The notes beneath the pieces are model-generated. The model was not told the DNA's origin. It worked only from the letters and a program-made list of their open reading frames with translations, and made no database searches. Both the position numbers and the translations under genes were made by a program. Source: Hyunsoonleella aestuarii (GTDB lineage: Bacteria > Bacteroidota > Bacteroidia > Flavobacteriales > Flavobacteriaceae). From it: a DNA stretch of 64,000 nucleotides. Where the stretch lies: NCBI RefSeq assembly GCF_006148925.1, contig NZ_VAWB01000002.1:124001-188000 (forward strand). Direction: 5' to 3'. Below, in pieces: positions 49,724-58,408 of the stretch. The stretch's first letter is position 1; each line of letters opens with the position of its first letter.

Positions 49724-50704
49724 ATGTCTGAAAATATAGAAAAAGTTAAATGCTTGATTATTGGTTCTGGACCCGCGGGTTATACGGCGGCGATTTATGC
49801 AGCAAGAGCGAATATGAAACCTGTTTTATACCAAGGAGCACAACCAGGAGGTCAATTAACCACAACTAATGAAGTTGAGAATTTTCCGGGTTACCCAGAT
49901 GGCGTAACTGGACCAGAAATGATGATACAGTTGCAAGCTCAAGCCCAAAGGTTTGAGACTGATGTGCGCGACGGATGGATAACTAAAGTTGATTTTTCTG
50001 GAGATATTCATAAGGTATGGGTTAATGATGTTAAAGAAATTCATGCCGATACTATCATAATTTCAACAGGAGCGTCGGCAAAATATTTGGGGTTAGACTC
50101 TGAACAAAAATATTTGAAATTAGGAGGCGGTGTTTCTGCTTGTGCAGTTTGTGATGGGTTCTTCTATAGAAATCAAGAAGTTGTTATAGTGGGTGCTGGA
50201 GATTCTGCTTGTGAGGAAGCACATTACTTATCAAAGCTTTGCAAGAAAGTTACGATGCTTGTGCGTAGAGATGAGTTTAGAGCGTCTAAAATTATGGAAG
50301 CTCGTGTAAAGAATACTGAAAATATAGAGATTTTATTTAATACAGAAACGGATGAAGTGCTAGGTGATGGACAGGTGGTAACAGGTGTTCGCGTATTCAA
50401 TAATAAATCAAATGAAAAACACGAGATTCCAGCAACTGGATTTTTTGTCGCTATAGGGCATAAACCTAATACTGATATTTTTAAAGACTATTTAAATTTA
50501 GATGAAACAGGTTATATAATTAATGTTCCAGGTACTTCTAAAACTAATGTTGAAGGGGTGTTTGTTTCTGGAGATGCGGCAGACCATGTTTACCGACAAG
50601 CTGTAACAGCAGCTGGAACTGGTTGTATGGCAGCTTTAGATGCAGAGCGCTATTTGGCTACAAAAGATTCTACTTTTGAAGTTTCGACCTCTACGTATAA
50701 TTAA
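49724..50704 (+). CDS. trxB: Thioredoxin-disulfide reductase
   Basis: The protein has 326 residues. FAD-binding GSGPAGYTAAIYAAR, redox-active CAVC (Cys140 and Cys143), NADPH-binding GAGDSACEEA and the closing GDAADHVYRQAVTAAGTGC are all canonical. It reduces thioredoxin with NADPH. Length is typical. It is monocistronic; a possible terminator hairpin follows at about 50723-50753. It could serve the island thioredoxin at 25774. Confidence 0.96.
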   Translation: MSENIEKVKCLIIGSGPAGYTAAIYAARANMKPVLYQGAQPGGQLTTTNEVENFPGYPDGVTGPEMMIQLQAQAQRFETDVRDGWITKVDFSGDIHKVWVNDVKEIHADTIIISTGASAKYLGLDSEQKYLKLGGGVSACAVCDGFFYRNQEVVIVGAGDSACEEAHYLSKLCKKVTMLVRRDEFRASKIMEARVKNTENIEILFNTETDEVLGDGQVVTGVRVFNNKSNEKHEIPATGFFVAIGHKPNTDIFKDYLNLDETGYIINVPGTSKTNVEGVFVSGDAADHVYRQAVTAAGTGCMAALDAERYLATKDSTFEVSTSTYN

Positions 50705-50803
50705 GTAATAGTTAAATATATTGAAAAACCGAAGTAAAACGCTTTGGCTTTTTAAGTTTTGTAATTATTTAAAATTATGTTTTCTTTGAAAACTGTTTTA
50801 AAT

Positions 50804-50878
50804 CGGGATGTGGCGCAGTCCGGTTAGCGTACACGGCTGGGGGCCGTGTGGTCGCAGGTTCAAATCCTGTCATCCCGA
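50804..50878 (+). tRNA. tRNA-Pro (anticodon GGG)
   Basis: The 7-bp acceptor stem CGGGATG/CATCCCG, D-arm with GTTAGC, anticodon stem CACGG/CCGTG with loop CTGGGGG giving anticodon GGG, and T-arm CAGGTTCAAATCCTG fold into a cloverleaf. It starts with C as bacterial tRNA-Pro does. CCA is not encoded. Confidence 0.95.
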
Positions 50879-50984
50879 CAAAATATAATTTTTAGTTTTT
50901 GTAAAAAGGTTACTTCCTTAACAAAAGCTTTATGTGCAACTAGAAATTGTAAGGATTCAAAAAATCCGTAATCTAAAATAATGA

Positions 50985-51827
50985 CTACTTTACTTTCTTT
51001 TGAAGTTTAGAAGTATCTGTTAATCTGTTAATTAAAATTTTAGGATTTTCATATAGATATATTGAACTAGATCCTGCAGCATCAATAGTAATATTATCAA
51101 GTACTTCTAGATAAGCATCACTATTTATTTCACAAACAACTGTGCAATCATTAATGGTAAAGTTTTTACCGTTAAAACGCGCGTTATTATCCAAATCAAT
51201 ATTGGCAGTTTTACTAACACCTTCAATATTGGCATCTGCACGTTGAAACATTGTGGCTTTGAATTCTGGCGCATTAATTAATGCTTCTAATTTCGAAATT
51301 CCAAACATATTGACCGTGCAATCATTAGCGGTTAGGTTTAACTTAACTTTTGATTTTTCACTTGCTTCAAAATTAAAATTATTAGTAGTAATTGTTAAAG
51401 CTACATTCGATGAACCTTGAGTATTTAAAGTTCCATTTTTAATATCGACAGTAGTGAGAGAGTTTATTTCGGCATTATCCGTTGTTTTAATATGCCTGAA
51501 TATATTGTTATATGAGACTCTAATATTTAAGCGTTTTTTAGAAATGATTCTCATAGTTTTATCGAAAGTTAATACACTATCTTTCACTTCAAACTTTATG
51601 ACCTCATGTAAATTATCGTCTGTTTCAATTTCGATAGAAGGTGTTTTATTATAAATAATTTCAACTTCAAAATCTTCATCTAAAGCAATAGTATGGAAAG
51701 CACCAATTTCAGTTTGCTTTGTAGTAACGTTTCTACTGCCTTTAATTTTTTCAGATTTTTGAGCTATTCCCATTGCACAAAAACATAAGCAAATAAAAGA
51801 CGTAGCAATTAATTTTATATTCATCAT
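50985..51827 (-). CDS. DUF2807 (GIN-domain) secreted protein
   Basis: The protein has 280 residues. A signal peptide (about residues 1-22, ending GIAQ) is followed by a right-handed beta-helix of DUF2807 type with an early IALDEDFEVEIIYN and repeated short strands, as in putative autotransporter-adhesin head domains. Bacteroidota place such proteins beside PspC/PadR genes in an envelope-stress module. The biochemical role is not known. It is separate from the next DUF2807 gene by about 100 nt. Confidence 0.82.
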   Translation of the reverse strand: MMNIKLIATSFICLCFCAMGIAQKSEKIKGSRNVTTKQTEIGAFHTIALDEDFEVEIIYNKTPSIEIETDDNLHEVIKFEVKDSVLTFDKTMRIISKKRLNIRVSYNNIFRHIKTTDNAEINSLTTVDIKNGTLNTQGSSNVALTITTNNFNFEASEKSKVKLNLTANDCTVNMFGISKLEALINAPEFKATMFQRADANIEGVSKTANIDLDNNARFNGKNFTINDCTVVCEINSDAYLEVLDNITIDAAGSSSIYLYENPKILINRLTDTSKLQKKVK

Positions 51828-51923
51828 AACAGTGTTAATTAGAACAAATATAAAACAAAAACCACTCCAAACTTATTATAAAGTTTGAAATGGCTTAAAA
51901 CTAGTTGGTTATAGAATCGTTGG

Positions 51924-52652
51924 TTATTTTTTTTTGACACTACCAGAAACACCGCCAGATTTATCTACCTTTTCTGGGTTACCATAATACTTTATATCGC
52001 CACCGCTCGAAGCTTTAGCAGTTAATTCTTTAGATGTGTTTAAAGTTATATCTGCCCCGCTAGTTGCTTTTACTTGACTAGATTCTGCTATTAAATTTCC
52101 GGCTTTAATATCACTACCACTTGTAGCTTCTGCAATTAATTTTTTGGTTTGGCCAGATAAACGCATATCGCTTCCGCTAGTGGATTTACATTCTAACTCC
52201 GTAATGTTAAGTTCTAAATTCATATCGCTGCCACTAGTTGATTTTAATACTAATTTTTCAGCTGATATTGTATTAGTAGAATGTACATCGCTACCACTTG
52301 TAGAAACGATTTTAGAAATATCTTTAAAACTTACTAAAACTTTCTTGGCAGAGGCTTTACCAATATTTTCTTTGGTGTGAATTTTTAAAACGCCATCTTC
52401 AATATCTGTTAAAATAAGAGAATGCAAATTTTCGTCTGCTTCAACGGCAATACTTTCTTCATTGCTTTGAGTTAAATAAACGTCTAAACCTTGGGCAGCA
52501 TGAATAGCAGTAAATGCTTCATTAATATTTCTTTCTTCTGTTTCTACATTTCCGTTACCACGAACTCCAGAATTGAAATTCATATCGAAATTGCAAGAGA
52601 ATAAAGTTAGGCTCAATAATGTGGTTACTATAATTTTTGTTAAGGTTGTCAT
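51924..52652 (-). CDS. DUF2807 lipoprotein
   Basis: The protein has 242 residues from the ATG at 52652, chosen because the lipoprotein signal with lipobox LTLFSCN starts there; an in-frame ATG at 52691 adds 13 residues. The beta-helix contains a repeated T(S)GSDM/I-type rung at least five times (SGSDVHS, SGSDMNL, SGSDMRL, SGSDIKA, SGADITL), each about 20 residues apart. It follows the PspC gene by about 100 nt. Confidence 0.84.
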   Translation of the reverse strand: MTTLTKIIVTTLLSLTLFSCNFDMNFNSGVRGNGNVETEERNINEAFTAIHAAQGLDVYLTQSNEESIAVEADENLHSLILTDIEDGVLKIHTKENIGKASAKKVLVSFKDISKIVSTSGSDVHSTNTISAEKLVLKSTSGSDMNLELNITELECKSTSGSDMRLSGQTKKLIAEATSGSDIKAGNLIAESSQVKATSGADITLNTSKELTAKASSGGDIKYYGNPEKVDKSGGVSGSVKKK

Positions 52653-52758
52653 AATTACTCGTTTTTTGATGATTTTAAATATGTTATTCAAATATCTACA
52701 GGATTACAATTGAATAAAACCATAAATACCTGAAATGTTGATTCTTTGTGATGAACTG

Positions 52759-54588
52759 TTAATTGTCTTCAGATTTAATAGTTACACCTTCTTCGCTAAC
52801 CTTTAGATTCAAATTTTCGGAAGAACCATTTATTCCATTTTTATCTATTCTTAAACTAGAGCTATCAATTTTTACTTCTAAGCCTTTATCATTAATTTTT
52901 AGGCTACCGTCTTCATGTTTAATATCGACATCAACCTCAAATTCCTCTTCTATTGGGCAATCTAAGCATTCAATATCTTCATCTAAAATTTTTAAATACT
53001 GGTTAACATCTTTAGAGGTTACTATCGTATTATTATATCTTCTATAATGTAAATATGATCTAGTGTTATTGCTAAAATTGACAATTGTTCCTTCGGGTAA
53101 ATATAAAAAGGCTACAACTTCTTGATCACTAAATTTATTTTTAGGATCTGTATTTAAGTATGAATCTAACAGAATTTCATTATCGCTAATCACATAATTA
53201 TAATTAATGTTTTTCGCTCGTTCAATTGCCGCTTCATAGCTTCTACCGTCGGCATTTTTATCTATCACCAATTTCCCAATAGAATCGGAAGTAGATCGAA
53301 CTATAATTCTAATATCTGATGAATAAATTGTTTTTTCGCCATTTTCATTGCGGGAAATTCTAAAAGAATCATCATTTCTAAAACCAGATGTTTCGAATAG
53401 ATCATTGGTCATCATTTTCACGCTTAAGGTATCGTTCGCTTTAATGTTTAGTTCGTTTTTTTCGATAACAGACTCATCATAAGCATGTTCACTAGCTTGA
53501 CGTACACCAACCACAACTAAACCTATAATAGAGATTAACCAAACTCCTAAAAGTGTAAACTTTGCAATATTACCAATGGACTTTAAATTATTTATTAGAA
53601 TTTTTAATCCTAAATAGAATAAGAAAAAGAATGGAATCCCTACAGCAAAAAATGTCAATAACGATACTAGCCATACAGGTGTGTTTCCAGCATTTACAAT
53701 GTCTACCATGTCAAGACCTGGGATATGTATTATGTCTGCTACACCTATGGAAAATAAGGCTATAATTAGAGCAATAAGTGTTGATGCTCCAATAATCATA
53801 AGTAAAACACCAATAAATTTCGCAAATACCTTGAAGAAAAACATAATGACATCTCCAAGTGTATCGAAAAACGTTTTTGATGATGACTTTATAGAATTAG
53901 CTGGTTTTTTTAAATCGACATTCTTTGCAGCATTAGATACCGAGTCCGATACATTCTTTGCTGCAGCACCAACCGAATCACCTACATTTTTTGCAACATC
54001 GGTAACACTGTCGAAACCGTCTCTAATTTTTTTTTCTATGTTGCTAATGTTTACTGGCTCTCCTGTCATCATTATCTTTTCGGCAGTAGTTTTTGCTTCA
54101 GGTACTAAAACCCAAAGCAAAATATATAGTAGAATACCTGTGCCAGCTCCGAATATTAAAAGAATCCATGCTAGACGCACCCAAATGGTATCAATACCAA
54201 AATAGTGAGCTAAACCAGATGACACACCTCCAATATAAGAGTTGTCTGTGTCTCTAAATAACTTTCGAGAAGGAGAAGATTTTGCCTTATAAGATGTTTT
54301 TGGTTCATCTTCAAAGATTTCATCATCAACCAAGTAATCTTCTGGTTGTCCCATGATAGAAATAACTTCGTCTACTTCTTTTATTCTTATAACTTGTTTG
54401 TCATTTTCTACGCGTTCGTTAAAAAGTTCTGCAATACGCGCTTCGATATCGGCTATAATTTCAGAACGACCTTGAGAGTCTGTAAATGAACGTTTTATAG
54501 CCTCAAGATAGCGCTGTAATTTTAAGTACGCATCTTCATCTATGTGAAAAAATATACCTGCTAAATTTATGTTGACTGTTTTATTCAT
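52759..54588 (-). CDS. PspC-domain membrane protein
   Basis: The protein has 609 residues. An N-terminal cytoplasmic region (about 1-105) precedes the PspC domain (about 108-170, with YIGGVSSGLAHYFGIDTIWVRL), two more groups of membrane helices (about 245-290 and 300-375), and a C-terminal extracytoplasmic beta-rich domain ending in short repeats. PspC-like proteins respond to envelope stress. It overlaps the PadR gene by 1 nt, so repressor and membrane protein are coupled. Confidence 0.9.
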   Translation of the reverse strand: MNKTVNINLAGIFFHIDEDAYLKLQRYLEAIKRSFTDSQGRSEIIADIEARIAELFNERVENDKQVIRIKEVDEVISIMGQPEDYLVDDEIFEDEPKTSYKAKSSPSRKLFRDTDNSYIGGVSSGLAHYFGIDTIWVRLAWILLIFGAGTGILLYILLWVLVPEAKTTAEKIMMTGEPVNISNIEKKIRDGFDSVTDVAKNVGDSVGAAAKNVSDSVSNAAKNVDLKKPANSIKSSSKTFFDTLGDVIMFFFKVFAKFIGVLLMIIGASTLIALIIALFSIGVADIIHIPGLDMVDIVNAGNTPVWLVSLLTFFAVGIPFFFLFYLGLKILINNLKSIGNIAKFTLLGVWLISIIGLVVVGVRQASEHAYDESVIEKNELNIKANDTLSVKMMTNDLFETSGFRNDDSFRISRNENGEKTIYSSDIRIIVRSTSDSIGKLVIDKNADGRSYEAAIERAKNINYNYVISDNEILLDSYLNTDPKNKFSDQEVVAFLYLPEGTIVNFSNNTRSYLHYRRYNNTIVTSKDVNQYLKILDEDIECLDCPIEEEFEVDVDIKHEDGSLKINDKGLEVKIDSSSLRIDKNGINGSSENLNLKVSEEGVTIKSEDN

Positions 54589-54926
54589 TATTTTGATGTT
54601 TTTTGGCTTGTTACTATTGTTACTGCATTGTGTAATTCACTCCAAGTAGTGTTTAATTCTTTTAAAAACAGTTTACCCGTTTCGGTTAAACCATAATACT
54701 TTCTTGGAGGTCCAGATGTAGATTCTTCCCATCTGTAATTTAAAAGTCCTGCATTTTTAAGTCGTGTTAGTAAAGGATATATTGTTCCTTCTACTACCAG
54801 CAACTTAGCGTCTTTAAGTGTATCTAAAATTTCTGCTACATAGGCATCATTATCTTTTAAGACTGATAGTATGCAAAATTCTAGAACACCTTTACGCATT
54901 TGTGCTTTTGTGTTTTCTATCTTCAT
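54588..54926 (-). CDS. PadR-family transcriptional regulator
   Basis: The protein has 112 residues. A winged helix with LEFCILSVLKD at the start, EGTIYPLLTRLKNAGLL and SGPPRKYYGLTETG is the PadR signature. PadR regulators usually repress genes next to their own, so the PspC and DUF2807 genes downstream are the likely targets. It has no sensor domain. The first gene of the module. Confidence 0.94.
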   Translation of the reverse strand: MKIENTKAQMRKGVLEFCILSVLKDNDAYVAEILDTLKDAKLLVVEGTIYPLLTRLKNAGLLNYRWEESTSGPPRKYYGLTETGKLFLKELNTTWSELHNAVTIVTSQKTSK

Positions 54927-54997
54927 ATTCTAAAGCGTTTTAATATTGTGAAACTGTTCATTTTTTGATTGATTTGATGATTGATTATTGATGAAAT

Positions 54998-55444
54998 TTA
55001 TTTTAGAAAATTGATTGTAAAAGGATATTTATATAATTGGCCATCTCTTGCCTTTAAACTAGCAACTACAATAAGAGCTAGTTCAATAATAAATCCTATA
55101 ACGGCTAAAACACCCAATCCACCTCCTATATAAAGTAGGGGAGATGGTTTGCCAATATTAATATGAAAATCGTTAAAGCTGTTGAAATCTATAAAATCGA
55201 TTCCATTAAATATTTTAAAGATGAAAAAAGGAATAGTAAGTGTTCCTAAAATAATGGCATAAAGAAAAATGCTTATTTGAAAATTAATAGCTTGTTTTCC
55301 ATGACTATCTATGAATTCTGATTTTTCTTTGTTTGCAGTCCATAAAATAATGGGTCCAATAAAATTCCCAAATGGAATAATAAATCTACTAAAGGTAGAT
55401 AAATGAATAAAGGTTGCGATGTTTTTTTGATGATTATCTAACAT
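54998..55444 (-). CDS. DUF4870 membrane protein
   Basis: The protein has 148 residues and about three hydrophobic stretches. It has the DUF4870 pattern of an N-terminal helix, DSHGKQAINFQIS at about residues 42-54, then two helices. Members are small membrane proteins of unknown role. A TATATTTG -7 element lies on the minus strand at 55493-55486, about 40 nt before its ATG. Confidence 0.82.
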   Translation of the reverse strand: MLDNHQKNIATFIHLSTFSRFIIPFGNFIGPIILWTANKEKSEFIDSHGKQAINFQISIFLYAIILGTLTIPFFIFKIFNGIDFIDFNSFNDFHINIGKPSPLLYIGGGLGVLAVIGFIIELALIVVASLKARDGQLYKYPFTINFLK

Positions 55445-55485
55445 GATTTTTATGATTGATTAAAAACATATAATAGTTTCTTATG

Positions 55486-55493
55486 CAAATATA
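55486..55493 (-). promoter_or_regulatory. TAnnTTTG -7 element for DUF4870 gene
   Basis: TATATTTG on the minus strand matches the Bacteroidota -7 consensus, 41 nt before the ATG at 55444. Confidence 0.45.
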
Positions 55494-55599
55494 TGTCTAA
55501 AAAAAGGTATTATGTTACGCATAGTACTAAAATTTAACAAAAATTTAACATTATTTAAAATCAAACATTTTCAATATTTTAGAAAAAAATATGTAAACA

Positions 55600-56055
55600 A
55601 TGGATATGACCCCTATGAAAATAAATGTATTTAATATATTCAAACTGCCTTCAGCATATCTTTGTGGTGTAAGGGCAAAATATCTTGATGATAATAGGTG
55701 TGTTGTATCTGTAAAACACCGATGGATTAATCAAAATCCTTTTAAGTCCATGTATTGGGTTGTGCAAGGTATGGCTGCCGAATTGTCTACCGGGGCTTTA
55801 GTGATGAACAAAATTAATCAATGCAATGAGAAAATTTCTATGTTGGTAGCAAGCAATAATAGTACGTTTACAAAAAAGGCTACTGGCAGAATTAAATTTA
55901 TTTGCAAAGACGGAGCAATTATCGACAAAGCTATAGAAAATACTATTAAGACAAAAGAGGGGCAAACGTTTTGGATGCAAGCCATAGGGACTAATTCTGA
56001 TGATGTTGAGGTTTCTACTTTTAATTTTGAATGGACTATTAAATTAAAAAGTTAA
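55600..56055 (+). CDS. DUF4442 hotdog-fold thioesterase-like protein
   Basis: The protein has 151 residues. LPSAYLCGVRAKYLDDNRCVV and NPFKSMYWVVQGMAAELSTG match the DUF4442 hotdog fold, related to acyl-CoA thioesterases. Catalytic residues are not conserved enough to call activity. In-frame ATGs at 55600, 55606 and 55615 make the exact start uncertain by five residues. It lies divergent from the DUF4870 gene. Confidence 0.78.
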   Translation: MDMTPMKINVFNIFKLPSAYLCGVRAKYLDDNRCVVSVKHRWINQNPFKSMYWVVQGMAAELSTGALVMNKINQCNEKISMLVASNNSTFTKKATGRIKFICKDGAIIDKAIENTIKTKEGQTFWMQAIGTNSDDVEVSTFNFEWTIKLKS

Positions 56056-56119
56056 GTTTGTTTTATGTAACAAATAATAAAAGAAATCAACATATAAACG
56101 AATTAAAAAATATTAAAAA

Positions 56120-56920
56120 ATGACAGCACACGAAATTGATTATAGAATCTACGGTGAAGAAATGCAGTATGTAGAAATTGAATTGGATCCACAGGAAGGA
56201 GTTGTGGCAGAAGCAGGAAGTTTTATGATGATGGATGACGGGATTAAAATGGAGACTATATTTGGAGATGGTTCGCAGAAGGACTCGGGGTTTCTTGGTA
56301 AAATACTAGGAGCTGGAAAGCGTATTTTAACTGGGGAGAGCCTTTTTATGACTGCTTTTTATAACAATGTCGTTGGAAAACGCAATGTATCATTTGCATC
56401 ACCATATCCCGGTAAAATAATTCCAATCGATTTGACTCAGTTTGGAGGAAAATTTATTTGCCAAAAAGATGCTTTTTTATGTGCTGCAAAAGGCGTAAGT
56501 GTCGGTATAGAATTTTCAAAAAAATTAGGACGAGGTCTTTTTGGTGGCGAAGGTTTTATTATGCAAAAATTGGAAGGAGATGGCATGGCATTTGTGCATG
56601 CGGGAGGAACAATGGCAAAAAAAGAATTGTTAGCAGGAGAAACTTTGCGAGTAGATACAGGTTGTATTGTTGGATTTGACCAATCTGTAGACTACGATAT
56701 TGAATTTGTTGGAGGCATAAAAAATACCGTTTTTGGTGGTGAAGGCTTATTTTTTGCTAAACTACAAGGGCCAGGTACAGTTTATGTTCAATCATTACCA
56801 TTTAGTAGATTGGCAGGTCGGGTATTGGCATCTGCTCCTCGAGGAGGAGGAAAGGATAAAGGCGAAGGCAGTATTTTAGGAGGCTTAGGAGATTTGTTGG
56901 ATGGCGATAACAGATTTTAA
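56120..56920 (+). CDS. AIM24/TIGR00266-family protein
   Basis: The protein has 266 residues. The core of beta-helix type has [20 protein letters not shown], a central [23 protein letters not shown] and the closing [21 protein letters not shown], typical of the AIM24 / TIGR00266 family. A Gly-rich tail follows. Function is unknown in bacteria; homologues are conserved in Bacteroidota. No signal peptide. Confidence 0.9.
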   Translation: MTAHEIDYRIYGEEMQYVEIELDPQEGVVAEAGSFMMMDDGIKMETIFGDGSQKDSGFLGKILGAGKRILTGESLFMTAFYNNVVGKRNVSFASPYPGKIIPIDLTQFGGKFICQKDAFLCAAKGVSVGIEFSKKLGRGLFGGEGFIMQKLEGDGMAFVHAGGTMAKKELLAGETLRVDTGCIVGFDQSVDYDIEFVGGIKNTVFGGEGLFFAKLQGPGTVYVQSLPFSRLAGRVLASAPRGGGKDKGEGSILGGLGDLLDGDNRF

Positions 56921-56986
56921 ATTGTTAAATTTCAATAAAGTTTTAATTATAAAGTAATTTTTTATTAAATTTAGGAGTTAAATATT

Positions 56987-56994
56987 TAAATTTG
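56987..56994 (+). promoter_or_regulatory. TAnnTTTG -7 element for the 65-residue gene
   Basis: TAAATTTG lies 50 nt before the ATG at 57045. It suggests that the short gene has its own start site separate from the AIM24-like gene. Confidence 0.45.
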
Positions 56995-57044
56995 CTGCCT
57001 ATTAAAACCATTACTTTTTCAAACCAAATTCCTAAATATTAATT

Positions 57045-57242
57045 ATGGCAAGAGCAATGTTAGAGTATACCAAAACGGTACTTAATAAAGTTAGTTTTGA
57101 TGTTACGTTGTTTTGCAAAGAAGTACAAAAGGCACTAACACGATTGTTGCCTTATGAAATTGAAGAACTAAAAGTGTTTATTCAATCTCTTGTTCAGCAA
57201 AACCCAGAACTAAATCAATGTTTAATTTATTTAAAACCATAA
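57045..57242 (+). CDS. Small conserved-looking helical protein, unknown function
   Basis: The protein has 65 residues. Two amphipathic helices carry VLNKVSFDVTLFCKEVQKAL and ELKVFIQSLVQQNP. It has no signal peptide or membrane segment. Its own -7 element, an immediate terminator after the stop and ordinary codon use support a real gene. Similar short proteins seem common in Flavobacteriaceae, recalled rather than searched. Function not recognised. Confidence 0.7.
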   Translation: MARAMLEYTKTVLNKVSFDVTLFCKEVQKALTRLLPYEIEELKVFIQSLVQQNPELNQCLIYLKP

Positions 57243-57270
57243 AAAAAAGCGACCCACGGGTCGCTTTTTT
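57243..57270. terminator. Bidirectional terminator between converging genes
   Basis: AAAAAAGCGACC pairs with GGTCGCTTTTTT around a short loop, just after the stop of the 65-residue gene and 13 nt before the oxyR stop on the other strand. Confidence 0.9.
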
Positions 57271-57283
57271 AATTGACTCCATT

Positions 57284-58222
57284 TTATTTAGGAAGTGGAC
57301 TAATAATTTTTACATTTTGAAATGCAATAGCACCTCTAATAATGCCAGAGATTACATCTTGTAATGCTTCTATGATTTGCATTTTTAATTCACTTTTATG
57401 ATAAATAATACTTACTTCTCTGGCAGGAGTTGGTTCATTAAAAAAGTGAAGATTTTCTTTTTCTTTGTCATTTATATCGAGCGTATGTAAGTAGGGTAGA
57501 AGGGTCATACCTAAACCTTCGTTAGATAATTTAACCAGGGTTTCTATACTTCCGCTCTCCAATTGAAATTTATCATCAGGATTATTTTTAAAGACCTTGC
57601 ATAAATTTATAACCCCATCTCTAAAGCAATGTCCATCTTCAAGAAGTAGCATGTCGTTAATATCTAAATCAGCAACATCAATTTTGCTATTCGTATACAA
57701 TCGATGCCCTTTAGGAATATAACAAACAAAAGGTTCGAAGTAAAGTACACGCTCTTTTATTACTTCTTCTTCCAAAGGAGTTGCTGCTATGGCCGCATCT
57801 AAATGGCCATCTTTTAGTCTGGTTATTATTTCTTCAGTTGCTAATTCCTCTATTTTAAGTTTTACTTTGGGGTGTTTTTTTATAAAAGTCTTAAGAAACA
57901 TAGGTAATAAGGTTGGCATAACTGTTGGAATTATTCCAAGTTTAAATTCACCTCCAATAAACCCTTTTTGTTGATCTACGATATCTTGTATTCGATAAGA
58001 TTCATTTACAATATTTCGTGCCTGAGTTACAATTTTTCTTCCAACATCAGTTAATTCTATTGGTTTTTTACTTCGGTCAAAAATCTGAACATCTAACTGA
58101 TCTTCTAGCTTTTGAATTTGCATACTCAATGTAGGTTGAGTAACAAAACATTTTTCTGCTGCTTTGGTAAAATTTTGATTTTCGGCAACAGCTAAAACGT
58201 AGTATAATTGGGTAATTGTCAT
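57284..58222 (-). CDS. oxyR: Hydrogen-peroxide sensor regulator OxyR
   Basis: The protein has 312 residues. An N-terminal LysR helix-turn-helix (about residues 1-60, TQPTLSMQIQKLEDQL) is followed by a regulatory domain with Cys199 and Cys208 in EDGHCFRDGVINLC, the same positions and spacing as the redox pair of E. coli OxyR. Peroxide oxidises Cys199 to form a disulfide and activate transcription. It is divergent from a candidate small RNA with a palindrome between them. Confidence 0.93.
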   Translation of the reverse strand: MTITQLYYVLAVAENQNFTKAAEKCFVTQPTLSMQIQKLEDQLDVQIFDRSKKPIELTDVGRKIVTQARNIVNESYRIQDIVDQQKGFIGGEFKLGIIPTVMPTLLPMFLKTFIKKHPKVKLKIEELATEEIITRLKDGHLDAAIAATPLEEEVIKERVLYFEPFVCYIPKGHRLYTNSKIDVADLDINDMLLLEDGHCFRDGVINLCKVFKNNPDDKFQLESGSIETLVKLSNEGLGMTLLPYLHTLDINDKEKENLHFFNEPTPAREVSIIYHKSELKMQIIEALQDVISGIIRGAIAFQNVKIISPLPK

Positions 58223-58257
58223 TTTAATAAGTTTAGATTATAAAAATATAAAAACAA

Positions 58258-58274
58258 TCGATAAAACTTATCGA
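58258..58274. promoter_or_regulatory. 17-bp palindrome in the oxyR divergent region
   Basis: TCGATAA-AAC-TTATCGA is a perfect inverted repeat 36 nt before the oxyR ATG and 20 nt before the TAAATTTG box of the divergent transcript. Its position is typical for a LysR-type autoregulatory and activating site; OxyR binding is inferred. Confidence 0.5.
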
Positions 58275-58294
58275 CATTGTAATTAATTATAAAT

Positions 58295-58302
58295 TAAATT
58301 TG
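58295..58302 (+). promoter_or_regulatory. TAnnTTTG -7 element for candidate small RNA
   Basis: TAAATTTG lies 20 nt after the palindrome; a weak TTG-type -33 element is at 58277-58279. Predicted start about 58309. Confidence 0.4.
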
Positions 58303-58308
58303 TATTTA

Positions 58309-58408
58309 GAAAAGAATAGTTTGTTTGATGACTTGTCTAAACAAGTCGAATTAGTTTAGTTGGTTAATAGTGATTAAGACCCTTAGGTAATGCTTAAGGG
58401 TCTTTTTT
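58309..58408 (+). ncRNA. Candidate small RNA divergent from oxyR
   Basis: About 100 nt with a perfect internal hairpin (GACTTGT/ACAAGTC, 58330-58347) and a Rho-independent terminator (AAGACCCTTA/TAAGGGTCTT, 58376-58404) with six T's. The terminator is oriented for the plus strand, yet no protein gene lies on that strand between the oxyR start and here. The only frame has seven codons. Divergence from oxyR recalls OxyS of E. coli, but no sequence similarity is claimed. Confidence 0.5.
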
